From the NCBI GenBank assembly GCA_024233305.1, contig JACKPV010000006.1, forward strand, positions 1 through 8,531: a DNA stretch of 8,531 bases, read 5' to 3'. Position numbers and translations under genes: made by a program. The notes beneath the pieces are model-generated. The model did no database searches. It saw only the letters and a program-made list of their open reading frames with translations, and was not told where the DNA came from. How positions within the stretch are numbered: the stretch's first letter is position 1; each line of letters begins with the position of its first letter. Positions 1 through 5,676 of this stretch are shown here, piece by piece. This DNA is from Verrucomicrobiales bacterium. Its GTDB lineage: Bacteria; Verrucomicrobiota; Verrucomicrobiia; Limisphaerales; J093.

Positions 1-62
1 AGCAGATACTGCCTGGCCATCGAGAGCAATCGGTTGAGCGAGGTTCGTCGGATCGAGTTGAA

Positions 63-260
63 TTACGGTTGGAACGTGCCGGAACCGAAGTTGATGGCAA
101 AGTCAACGCACCAGACCGAGATCGCGTTGTAGCCGTCGAGGCTCTGGCCTTCCGGCAGGCTGACCGTGACGCTGTCGCCGGAATGCGCCGTCCCGGTCAG
201 CAGATCACCGGTCCGAATGCCATTCTCGTACGCCTGCTGGGCATCAATAACGCTCGAAAG
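63..260 (-). pseudogene. DM13 domain protein remnant (C-terminal end only)
   Basis: Minus-strand reading gives about 65 codons ending at TAA (65-63). The last third contains YNAISVWCVDFAINFGSG. This resembles the end of DM13 domains, which finish in a conserved hydrophobic-V/I-WC-x-x-F-x-x-x-FG pattern; the preceding TVSLPEGQSLDGYN fits the strand and turn before it. DM13 domains are about 100 residues and are thought to have a redox or electron-transfer role through the conserved cysteine. The frame has no ATG, GTG or TTG start, and in-frame TAA (263-261) and TGA (269-267) lie just upstream. The first half of the domain is absent and I could not find it in the neighbouring frames up to 368. 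I therefore read this as a decayed gene end lying downstream of the FAD oxidoreductase. The DM13 call is by eye from the motif, without an alignment. Confidence 0.55.
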
Positions 261-368
261 TTAGGTTCACACCTTCCAGGATGCAACCTGAGTGGAGCGT
301 TTACCTCCCCTGTTCCAGGGACCGCTACCCGTCCGGCGTGGAGCAGACGGTCCGACGTCGCCGCGGCG

Positions 369-2495
369 TTACGGGTGGGACAACCACTGCACCGCGTCGA
401 TGACGACGTATCCGTTCGCGCCCTGGTTGGAGACGGTTACCGAAACCCGCTTTCCGGCGGGGAACTCGAACGTGCCCAAGGAAGCCCAAAGCCCCTCGAT
501 GGGTGGAGCCTTCTTCTGGTTCAACCGGCGAACCGTGATGGACGAGCCGTTGTCGACTGTCACCCGGACTGCACTGCTGCGATTGTCGTGGGCAGAATAG
601 GCCAGGCGGACTTCGTAGAGGGCGGCCTTGGGCAGCTTGGTAGCAAAGGCAGCGGTGGCTTGCGGATCGTGCTGGTTGCCATCGTGCCGGTAGCCATTCC
701 CAACCCAACTGCCGACAGATCGGCTGATCTGCCAATCGCCCGTGAGAACCGCCTGGTCGTCGTCCACCACAATGCCCGGCAATTTGGCGGGATCGATCGC
801 GGCCCCCGCGGTCCTTTCCGCGGGAGTGTCGGCTTCCAGCACCTGCCCGTCGCGCAAGAGCCGTTGCCGCAGTCGGGCGTAAGGCACGTCCTGGACGGAA
901 AGATCCGCGTCGAGGGCGAGGGAAGCGGCCGTCGCAGCGGACTGGCCCAGAATCATGAAGACCGGCTCCATCCGGATCGATCCAAACGCGATGTGCGACG
1001 CCGAGACACAAACCGGCACCAGCAGGTTATCCGCCTGGCCCTTCTTCGGCACCAGCGCGCCATAGGCAATCTCATACGGCCCCGGCGTGCCCACCCCGAT
1101 GTCGCCCTCGTTCTGCACGGAGCCGTCCGGTGTGATGTAACGCTGCACGTTGTGGGAATCGATGGTGTACGAACCCATGCCCACGGATTCCGGCGTGGGA
1201 CGGCGTCGGAGCAGTTCGTTCTCCGTCATGACGAACCGCCCGATCATCCGGCGGGCTTCGCGCACGTAGATCTGATGCGGCCAGTTGCCGTTGTCGGTGA
1301 ATTCATCCTTCGCCAGGCCCCATTGGTTCATGCGCTCGCGGAACCTGGCCGGCACGCGGAGATCGTGCGCGATGAACCACAGCCAACCTTGCTGGTAGCG
1401 CGCGTGCGCCTGAATGATCTCGCGGCGCCGTGCATAGGAGGCCTCGGGATAGTCATAGTTGGCGCCGATGTAATCGGTGCTCATCGGGCCGTGGTTGTTC
1501 GTGTCGGTCTTGTGGTTCGGAATGGGATCGAACTTCTGGAAGACCTCGTCCCAGCCGGCGTCGAAGATGCGCAACAACAGCTCGTACTGACCGGCGTTGT
1601 AACCCTCGGGCTTCGGAAACGGGACCCGGTTTTCCGGCCGATCCGTCAGGCACATGCGGAAGCAGTAGGCTTGGAGGCGGCGGTCGCCGGAACCGTACTC
1701 CCCGGGCGGTTCGGCGCTGACGTTGGGCAACACGCCGCTGGCGGGATCGCCCGGCACGACGTAGGGATCGATCTTCTGCTTCAGTACGCCGAAGTGATGG
1801 CGGTGATGCAACACGCCCGTCTGGACCCCGTTCCATTTCTCATCATAAACGCTCTGTGCCTCGCGCCCGACCGTGTAATCGACGCCGGCGGCCGCCAGCA
1901 GATCGCCCTCGTAAGTGGCGTCGATGAACATCCTGCCGCGAACCGACATACCGGTGAAGGATTCGCCGTCGAGCAGGGTGATCTCAACAATGCGGCCGTT
2001 CTCCTTGACGACGCCGTGTTCGCGGTCGAGCCAGAGGTTTCGCTGCACCGGAATGTCGTTCTCACGGATAAAATCCTCGAAGACCTGCTCCGCCACGTGC
2101 GGCTCGAAGATCCACATGGTCCGCTCCGCGCCGTCGATGGCCGGCGTGCCCTGGCCACGGTTGCCGTATTCCTCGCGCGCCTGCCATTTCCAGGCGTCCG
2201 GTCCCTGATAATGCTGCCAGACCCGGTGATAGAACTGACGCGCCAGCCCCCCAATAACGGCCTTGTTACCGGTGTCAGTCCAACCGAGCCCGCCGCTGGA
2301 CAGGCCGCCGAGATGCTGGTCCGGGCAGACGAGAATGACGGATCGACCCATCCGCTTCGCCTGCACGGCGGCCATCACCCCGGCCGAGGTGCCGCCGTAG
2401 ACCACGACGTCGTAGGTTGCGGCGCCAAGACTCGAACTCAGCAGTGCCCAGGCAACCGCGGCGGCAATGAGGTTGCGGTAATTCATGGGCCGCAT
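369..2495 (-). CDS. Secreted FAD-dependent oxidoreductase with C-terminal golvesin/xanthan-lyase-like domain
   Basis: 708 residues. Residues 1-26 form a signal peptide (MRPMNYRN, then a hydrophobic stretch ending LGAA), so the enzyme is probably exported. Residues 28-50 are the beta-alpha-beta dinucleotide-binding fold with YGGTSAG (33-39), the variant typical of the FAD_oxidored family (PF12831), followed by LGGLSSGGLGWTD. The family core runs to about residue 550 and includes FIDATYEGDL and a late IRMEPVFMILGQSAATAA segment near the FAD site. Residues 575-708 match the golvesin C-terminal/xanthan-lyase-type beta domain: VVDDDQA, TGDWQ, YEVRLAYS, LWASLGTFEF and a final VVIDAVQWL. The substrate is unknown; this family sits near polysaccharide-degradation genes in many Verrucomicrobia and Planctomycetes (general knowledge). 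No strong Shine-Dalgarno is visible. A second ATG at codon 4 could be the start and would leave a cleaner signal peptide. The codon just before the first ATG is an in-frame TAA, so the gene cannot start further upstream. Confidence 0.9.
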   Translation of the reverse strand: MRPMNYRNLIAAAVAWALLSSSLGAATYDVVVYGGTSAGVMAAVQAKRMGRSVILVCPDQHLGGLSSGGLGWTDTGNKAVIGGLARQFYHRVWQHYQGPDAWKWQAREEYGNRGQGTPAIDGAERTMWIFEPHVAEQVFEDFIRENDIPVQRNLWLDREHGVVKENGRIVEITLLDGESFTGMSVRGRMFIDATYEGDLLAAAGVDYTVGREAQSVYDEKWNGVQTGVLHHRHHFGVLKQKIDPYVVPGDPASGVLPNVSAEPPGEYGSGDRRLQAYCFRMCLTDRPENRVPFPKPEGYNAGQYELLLRIFDAGWDEVFQKFDPIPNHKTDTNNHGPMSTDYIGANYDYPEASYARRREIIQAHARYQQGWLWFIAHDLRVPARFRERMNQWGLAKDEFTDNGNWPHQIYVREARRMIGRFVMTENELLRRRPTPESVGMGSYTIDSHNVQRYITPDGSVQNEGDIGVGTPGPYEIAYGALVPKKGQADNLLVPVCVSASHIAFGSIRMEPVFMILGQSAATAASLALDADLSVQDVPYARLRQRLLRDGQVLEADTPAERTAGAAIDPAKLPGIVVDDDQAVLTGDWQISRSVGSWVGNGYRHDGNQHDPQATAAFATKLPKAALYEVRLAYSAHDNRSSAVRVTVDNGSSITVRRLNQKKAPPIEGLWASLGTFEFPAGKRVSVTVSNQGANGYVVIDAVQWLSHP

Positions 2496-2525
2496 TTAGC
2501 GGCAACCGACCGTTGGAGGGAATCT

Positions 2526-2714
2526 TCAAATGCCCGGCAGCACCGCGCGGGCCCGCGCGAGTTCATCGGGGGTGAGGACCACCACGGTGGAGCCACACTT
2601 CGCCGGACAACGGACCCGTGCCAGCGTGAGGCCCCCGATTGCCAGCAGGGACGACAGGGACAGCGACAGCCAGAGGCGCCGGGCGGGGTGTGACAGACGA
2701 CGATGCGTTTTCAT
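2526..2714 (-). CDS. Possible small secreted or membrane peptide, 62 aa, unknown function
   Basis: I do not recognise this gene. The frame encodes a basic N terminus (MKTHRRLSHPARR), a hydrophobic Leu/Ser stretch of about 20 residues (roughly 14-33), then VRCPAKCG with a Cys-x3-Cys pair and a short tail ending AVLPGI. This reads as a signal peptide or single membrane anchor followed by a tiny exported domain. It lies 30 bases upstream of the FAD oxidoreductase on the same strand and in the same frame, separated from it by TGA and a second in-frame stop (TAA), so the two could be co-transcribed. There is no clear ribosome binding site. The main alternative is that it is a chance open frame in the leader of the oxidoreductase transcript. 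Confidence 0.4.
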   Translation of the reverse strand: MKTHRRLSHPARRLWLSLSLSSLLAIGGLTLARVRCPAKCGSTVVVLTPDELARARAVLPGI

Positions 2715-2822
2715 GGCGCATCAGGTAAGCCACGCTTTGAGCCGTCGCTAATCGATAACCTCAATGCGGCTATTGACTGTCGGTCCCGAGCCGTGGCGGC
2801 TTGTGAAAGCCCGGGGGATTCT

Positions 2823-2828
2823 GGGAGG
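2823..2828 (+). promoter_or_regulatory. Shine-Dalgarno site deciding the start of the quinone oxidoreductase
   Basis: GGGAGG lies nine bases before the ATG at 2838. The same frame is open back to an ATG at 2703, but the upstream 45 codons show no family similarity and no comparable ribosome binding site, so 2838 is preferred. Confidence 0.65.
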
Positions 2829-2837
2829 ATCGGGCGG

Positions 2838-3437
2838 ATGAAAGTGCTGTTGATTCTGGCGCATCCCACCCCGGGGAGCTTCAACCACGCCATCGCTGAA
2901 ACCGTGGTCACCACCGCCACCGAGCTCGGCCACACCGTGACGTTGCGCGATCTGTACCAGGAACCGTTCGATCCCTGCCTGCGCACCGCCGAACTGGCCC
3001 GTGACGCGGCCCTGCCCGATTCCCTGGCTGCCGCAGTGGACGAGGTGTGCACCACGGACGCGCTGGTGTTCGTGCATCCCAATTACTGGAGTCGACCGCC
3101 GGCGATCCTGTGCGGTTGGGTGGACCGCGTGTTGCGGGCCGGGCGCGCCTACAACTTCGTCCCCGACGGCCAGGGTGGCGCCAAGCCGGTGGGGCTGCTC
3201 AAGGCCCGGGTGGGAATGGTGTTCAACACCGCCAACACGCCGCAGGAAAAGGAGGAGGCCTTGTTCGGCGATCCGTTGGAAGTGCACTGGCGGAAGGTCG
3301 TGTTCGGCCTGTGCGGCGTCACGAATGTCTTCCGTCGCAACTTCTCCCCGGTCATCGTGAGCACACCCGAACAGCGCGCGCAGTGGCTGGCCGAGGTGGC
3401 CGAGGCCGTGACGGCGAACCTGCCGTCGGCGGAATGA
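2838..3437 (+). CDS. NAD(P)H:quinone oxidoreductase, flavodoxin-fold (NQO1/MdaB/KefF-like)
   Basis: 199 residues, the usual size for the Flavodoxin_2 family (PF02525). It starts MKVLLILAHPTPGSFNHAIAE, the first beta strand and phosphate-binding loop for FMN/FAD, with the A-HP-x-x-x-S-FN pattern of NQO-type enzymes. The LRDLYQEPFDP segment (about 42-52) and the core VFVHPNYWSRPPAIL-GWVDRVL-GRAY (about 77-107) are the family hallmarks, the latter lining the flavin and quinone site. A late WRKVVFGLCGV segment also fits. The enzymes are cytosolic and transfer two electrons from NAD(P)H to quinones; some act as regulatory subunits of Kef potassium channels, but no kef gene is next to it. deoC follows 103 bases downstream on the same strand, so co-transcription is possible. 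The exact subfamily cannot be settled from the sequence alone. Confidence 0.9.
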   Translation: MKVLLILAHPTPGSFNHAIAETVVTTATELGHTVTLRDLYQEPFDPCLRTAELARDAALPDSLAAAVDEVCTTDALVFVHPNYWSRPPAILCGWVDRVLRAGRAYNFVPDGQGGAKPVGLLKARVGMVFNTANTPQEKEEALFGDPLEVHWRKVVFGLCGVTNVFRRNFSPVIVSTPEQRAQWLAEVAEAVTANLPSAE

Positions 3438-3509
3438 GCCCAACCGGCTCGGACGGTGGCCGCGAAGGTCAGTCCGCGCATTCGTGTCCGGGACGGTGGA
3501 AGGTTATTG

Positions 3510-3527
3510 CGCCGACTAACGTCGGCG
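3510..3527 (+). promoter_or_regulatory. Hairpin in the deoC leader
   Basis: CGCCGAC and GTCGGCG form a perfect 7-bp stem around a TAAC loop, ending 13 bases before the deoC ATG. There is no T-run, so it does not look like an intrinsic terminator. It lies where a ribosome would load, and the deoC start lacks a clear Shine-Dalgarno, so an effect on translation is possible but is inference only. Confidence 0.3.
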
Positions 3528-3540
3528 GCTACCCCGTGGA

Positions 3541-4317
3541 ATGATGAAATACACTTACGAAGAACTCGCCGGGATGATCGACCACTCGCTGCTGCATCCC
3601 ACGATGACCGACGGCGACCTGGAGGAAGGCTGTCGACTGGCGGCGAAGTACCGCGTGGTCTCGGTCTGCATCAAGCCGTATGCCGTGAAGCGTGCGGTGG
3701 AGTTGCTGGCGGGAACCGGGGTGGCGGTCGGCACGGTGGTCGGGTTTCCGCACGGCGGTTCCAGCCCCGAGGTCAAGCGGTTTGAAACCGCAATCGCCTG
3801 TCGCGATGGCGCCGTCGAGATCGACATGGTCATCAACCTCGGCAAGGCCCTGTCCGGCGACTGGGAGTTCGTGGAAGCGGATGTGCGGGCGGTTTGCGAG
3901 GAAGCACATTCAAACGGCGCGCTCGTGAAGGTGATCCTGGAAAACGATTTCCTGCCGTCGGACGACCTGAAGGTGAAGCTGTGTGAAATCTGTGAACGGG
4001 CCGGGGCGGAGTTCGTGAAGACCTCGACCGGTTACGGCTTCGTGAAGCAGCCGGACGGAAGCTACAACTACCGGGGCGCGACCGAGGCCGACCTGCGCCT
4101 GATGCGTGCGAGCTGTTCCCCCAAGGTCCAAGTGAAGGCGGCCGGCGGTGTGCGCGACCTCGATGGGTTGATCAAGGTGCGGGATTTGGGCGGCACCCGT
4201 TGCGGGGCTACCGCGACCGCCGCGATGCTGGACGAATACCGCCGGCGCGAAGCGGCGGCGGAGAGGCCTTCGCCGGATTCTGCGGGAGACGGTGAGATCG
4301 GTCGGGGCGGCTACTGA
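3541..4317 (+). CDS. deoC: Deoxyribose-phosphate aldolase (DeoC)
   Basis: 258 residues, a class I TIM-barrel aldolase that cleaves 2-deoxyribose 5-phosphate to glyceraldehyde 3-phosphate and acetaldehyde in deoxynucleoside catabolism in the cytosol. The recognisable path is MIDHSLLHP (12-20), the SVCIKPY strand (41-47), VGFPHGG (67-73), EIDMVINLG with the catalytic Asp at 95, VKVILEN (129-135), FVKTSTGYG with the Schiff-base Lys at 160, and VQVKAAGGVRD with the second active-site Lys at 199. All key residues are present. The gene opens with two adjacent ATG codons and no convincing Shine-Dalgarno. After the last barrel helix (DEYRRR, about 236) there is a tail of about 22 residues, rich in charged residues and glycine, that is not part of the fold. 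No other deo genes are nearby. Confidence 0.95.
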   Translation: MMKYTYEELAGMIDHSLLHPTMTDGDLEEGCRLAAKYRVVSVCIKPYAVKRAVELLAGTGVAVGTVVGFPHGGSSPEVKRFETAIACRDGAVEIDMVINLGKALSGDWEFVEADVRAVCEEAHSNGALVKVILENDFLPSDDLKVKLCEICERAGAEFVKTSTGYGFVKQPDGSYNYRGATEADLRLMRASCSPKVQVKAAGGVRDLDGLIKVRDLGGTRCGATATAAMLDEYRRREAAAERPSPDSAGDGEIGRGGY

Positions 4318-4335
4318 AACTGCGCGGAAAACCGA

Positions 4336-4368
4336 AAGGCGCCCGCCGGGTTTCCCCAAGGGCGCCTT
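4336..4368 (+). terminator. GC-rich hairpin after deoC, possible terminator
   Basis: AAGGCGCCC (4336-4344) pairs perfectly with GGGCGCCTT (4360-4368) across a 15-base loop that itself contains GGG-TTT-CCC. It begins 18 bases after the deoC stop, between deoC and the convergent gene at 4594-5070. No T-run follows on the plus strand, so it is not a textbook intrinsic terminator; it may stop or stabilise the 3' end of the deoC transcript. Confidence 0.5.
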
Positions 4369-4397
4369 GCGGGCTCAGCCGTAACCATTCAGCAGAG

Positions 4398-4551
4398 AAC
4401 CACGAATGAACACGAATGGACACGAACAGGACGGCATTTCGCGGGAAAGCAGGTTCCGAGCTCTGTCACCACCTGGTTGCCCCCATGCGGCGGCCGTACC
4501 GGTCCTGAAAGCCGCATCTTCATTCGTGCGGATTGGTGTCTATTCGTGGTT
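4398..4551. repeat. Non-coding element with terminal inverted repeats of phased 10-base units
   Basis: The left arm (4398-4427) begins AACCACGAAT and contains consecutive 10-base units CACGAATGAA, CACGAATGGA, CACGAACAGG (4401-4430). The right arm (4522-4551), read on the minus strand, also begins AACCACGAAT and continues as CACGAATAGA, CACCAATCCG, CACGAATGAA. The two 30-base arms agree at 23 of 30 positions in inverted orientation. The core of about 94 bases has no convincing gene. I recall the CACGAATGRACACGAAT style of sequence as a dispersed intergenic repeat in Verrucomicrobia and Planctomycetes, but copy number cannot be seen here. It could be a miniature inverted-repeat element, a paired REP-like element or a structured RNA. 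It sits between the convergent ends of deoC and the 158-residue gene. Confidence 0.65.
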
Positions 4552-4593
4552 GGATTGCTTGGAGACGGCTGAGTGGCGCCTGGTCGTGCGGCC

Positions 4594-5070
4594 CTATTGA
4601 TTGCCGGTCGCCGCGCCGGTAACCGCGTCCACCGCGCCTTGCACCGCGCCTTCAACCGCCTCCTTGGCGTCCGCCCCGGCGGAGTCGGCAGCTTCCTTCA
4701 TGGCTTCGAGCTTCTTCATGCCCTCTTCCATGGCGGCATCAGCGTCGTCGCCCAGCTTGGTCCGGATCTGCTGCGCCAGGTCCATCAGGCTGGCCTGCTG
4801 ATCCACCGTGATATCGACTTCCGGAACCAGTTCGAAGGACAGATCGTCCAGGATCGCCAGCGCGAGGCCGAGGTCATCCGCTTTGATGGCGTCGAAGGCT
4901 TTTTGGACCTTGGCCTTGACCTCGGGCGAGGCGGAGTCAAAGCGTTTCTCCGCCGGACCGGGCTCCACCCTGGCAATGCTGCCGAAATAGCCGTCCTTGT
5001 AAAACTTGTAGCCAACGCCCCCGGCCACGACCAGCGCGAGCAGGACCACAATCAGAATCACCTTTTTCAT
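4594..5070 (-). CDS. Membrane-anchored helical protein of unknown function, 158 aa
   Basis: I do not recognise a family. Residues 1-21 (MKKVILIVVLLALVVAGGVGY) form a single N-terminal membrane anchor or uncleaved signal, with the positive charges placed so that the rest lies outside the cytoplasm. Residues 40-130 are acidic and predicted by eye to be helical (SPEVKAKVQKAFDAIKADDLGLALAILDDL, then a QQASLMDLAQQIRTKL helix and AAMEEGMKKLEAMKEAAD). The first helical pair could be a TPR-like hairpin. The last 30 residues are Ala/Gly/Val-rich low complexity (EAVEGAVQGAVDAVTGAATGNQ). A purine-rich GAGAG about six bases before the ATG is a modest ribosome binding site. Strand bias of residues and clean start and stop support a real gene. 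It faces deoC tail to tail across the repeat element. Confidence 0.75.
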   Translation of the reverse strand: MKKVILIVVLLALVVAGGVGYKFYKDGYFGSIARVEPGPAEKRFDSASPEVKAKVQKAFDAIKADDLGLALAILDDLSFELVPEVDITVDQQASLMDLAQQIRTKLGDDADAAMEEGMKKLEAMKEAADSAGADAKEAVEGAVQGAVDAVTGAATGNQ

Positions 5071-5327
5071 AATGCTCTCGATTTCTTTGCGAATCTAATG
5101 CGGGCACGACCATCTGTCACGCCCGCGGCAGGGGAATCCAACCCCGTCCCGGTGTCAACGCCAAAGGGCCTCGCCGGCATCACGCGGGGAGCGCGGACAG
5201 CCTTGTCTGCGAGTGAGAAGGCCGGGCCGGAAGGCGCCAAATCCACCCTGTTGACATAACCCAGCAACGGGAGGACGGTTCGCTTCGTCCAGCGAGCGAT
5301 CCGAGCAGAAACGGTTGGGAAGCACAC
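5071..5327. other. Intergenic region without a credible gene
   Basis: The region separates the minus-strand gene ending its 5' side at 5070 from the possible small plus-strand gene at 5328. A long minus-strand open frame crosses it, but its product shows no domain and runs through the neighbouring genes. The region holds the hairpin at 5192-5211 and GC-rich short palindromes. A TTGACA at 5251-5256 has no matching -10 box 16-18 bases away. I see no promoter I would defend. Confidence 0.5.
5192..5211. repeat. Hairpin CGCGGACA-GCCT-TGTCTGCG, probable interspersed repeat core
   Basis: An 8-bp stem with one G-T pair surrounds a GCCT loop. The surrounding GAGCGCGGACAGCCTTGTC string is one I recall as frequent in intergenic DNA of some Verrucomicrobia, usually as a near-palindrome like this. 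Only one copy is in this window, so the repeat status rests on recollection. No T-run follows. Confidence 0.4.
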
Positions 5328-5609
5328 ATGAGGGAGCGGCAGCAATCTGAAGCGACGCGGCCAGCCAGGCTGGTTGAGAACAGCCTTCTGGTTCTGGGCG
5401 GCTGCCTTGCCCTGTCCGTCCTTGGCCACCAGCTTCAACGGATGGCGGTGGGACTGGATCCCATGTTCTTCCACTCCAAGTGGCTGAAGACGTCGCCTGT
5501 TCCGTTCCTGCTGCAACTGGTCAACGTCCATCCCGCGATATGGCTCGCAGTGATCATCGGCAGTTTCTATCGGATTTGCCGCAACTACGGCTGGCAACTT
5601 GCATGGTAA
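5328..5609 (+). CDS. Possible small membrane protein, 93 aa, unknown function
   Basis: I do not recognise this gene. After a charged N terminus (MRERQQSEATRPARL) there is a hydrophobic segment at about residues 17-35 (ENSLLVLGGCLALSVLG) and a second at about 60-80 (PVPFLLQLVNVHPAIWLAVIIGSFY), followed by a basic, aromatic end. This suggests two membrane passes with both ends on the cytoplasmic side. A GGGA about seven bases before the ATG could serve as ribosome binding site. The residue composition, hydrophobic blocks and lack of rare residues favour a real gene over a chance frame, but there is no family match by eye. The secreted hydrolase starts 67 bases downstream on the same strand, so the two may be co-transcribed. 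It could also be a decayed fragment of a larger membrane protein. Confidence 0.45.
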   Translation: MRERQQSEATRPARLVENSLLVLGGCLALSVLGHQLQRMAVGLDPMFFHSKWLKTSPVPFLLQLVNVHPAIWLAVIIGSFYRICRNYGWQLAW

Positions 5610-5676
5610 TCGGGATGGCGCCGTCGGATCCTGCCGTCGCTTGCAGTGGTTTCCTCGGCTGAAATATGCTTCCGCC

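Noticed and set aside
1..129. Plus-strand open frame from the left edge (43 codons)
   Set aside because: It lies opposite the DM13 motif, which is far more specific, and shows no domain itself.
69..2693. Very long plus-strand open frame (874 codons) opposite the FAD oxidoreductase
   Set aside because: It is codon-on-codon antisense to the real gene. It stays open because the oxidoreductase avoids TTA, CTA and TCA codons, as GC-rich genes do. Its product is Arg/Val/Asp-rich with no domain, whereas the minus strand gives a clear FAD fold.
2773..2778. TTGACT as a -35 box in the gap between the divergent genes
   Set aside because: No AT-rich hexamer at a suitable distance; the following 20 bases are GC-rich.
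4389..4655. Small open frames over the inverted-repeat element, ending in VRVHSCSFVV or starting MNTNGHEQ
   Set aside because: These are translations of the CACGAAT repeat, a known source of false hypothetical proteins; no ribosome binding site or conserved domain.
5251..5256. TTGACA as a -35 promoter box for the small membrane protein
   Set aside because: No -10-like hexamer occurs 16-18 bases downstream; the sequence there is GAGGACGGTT.
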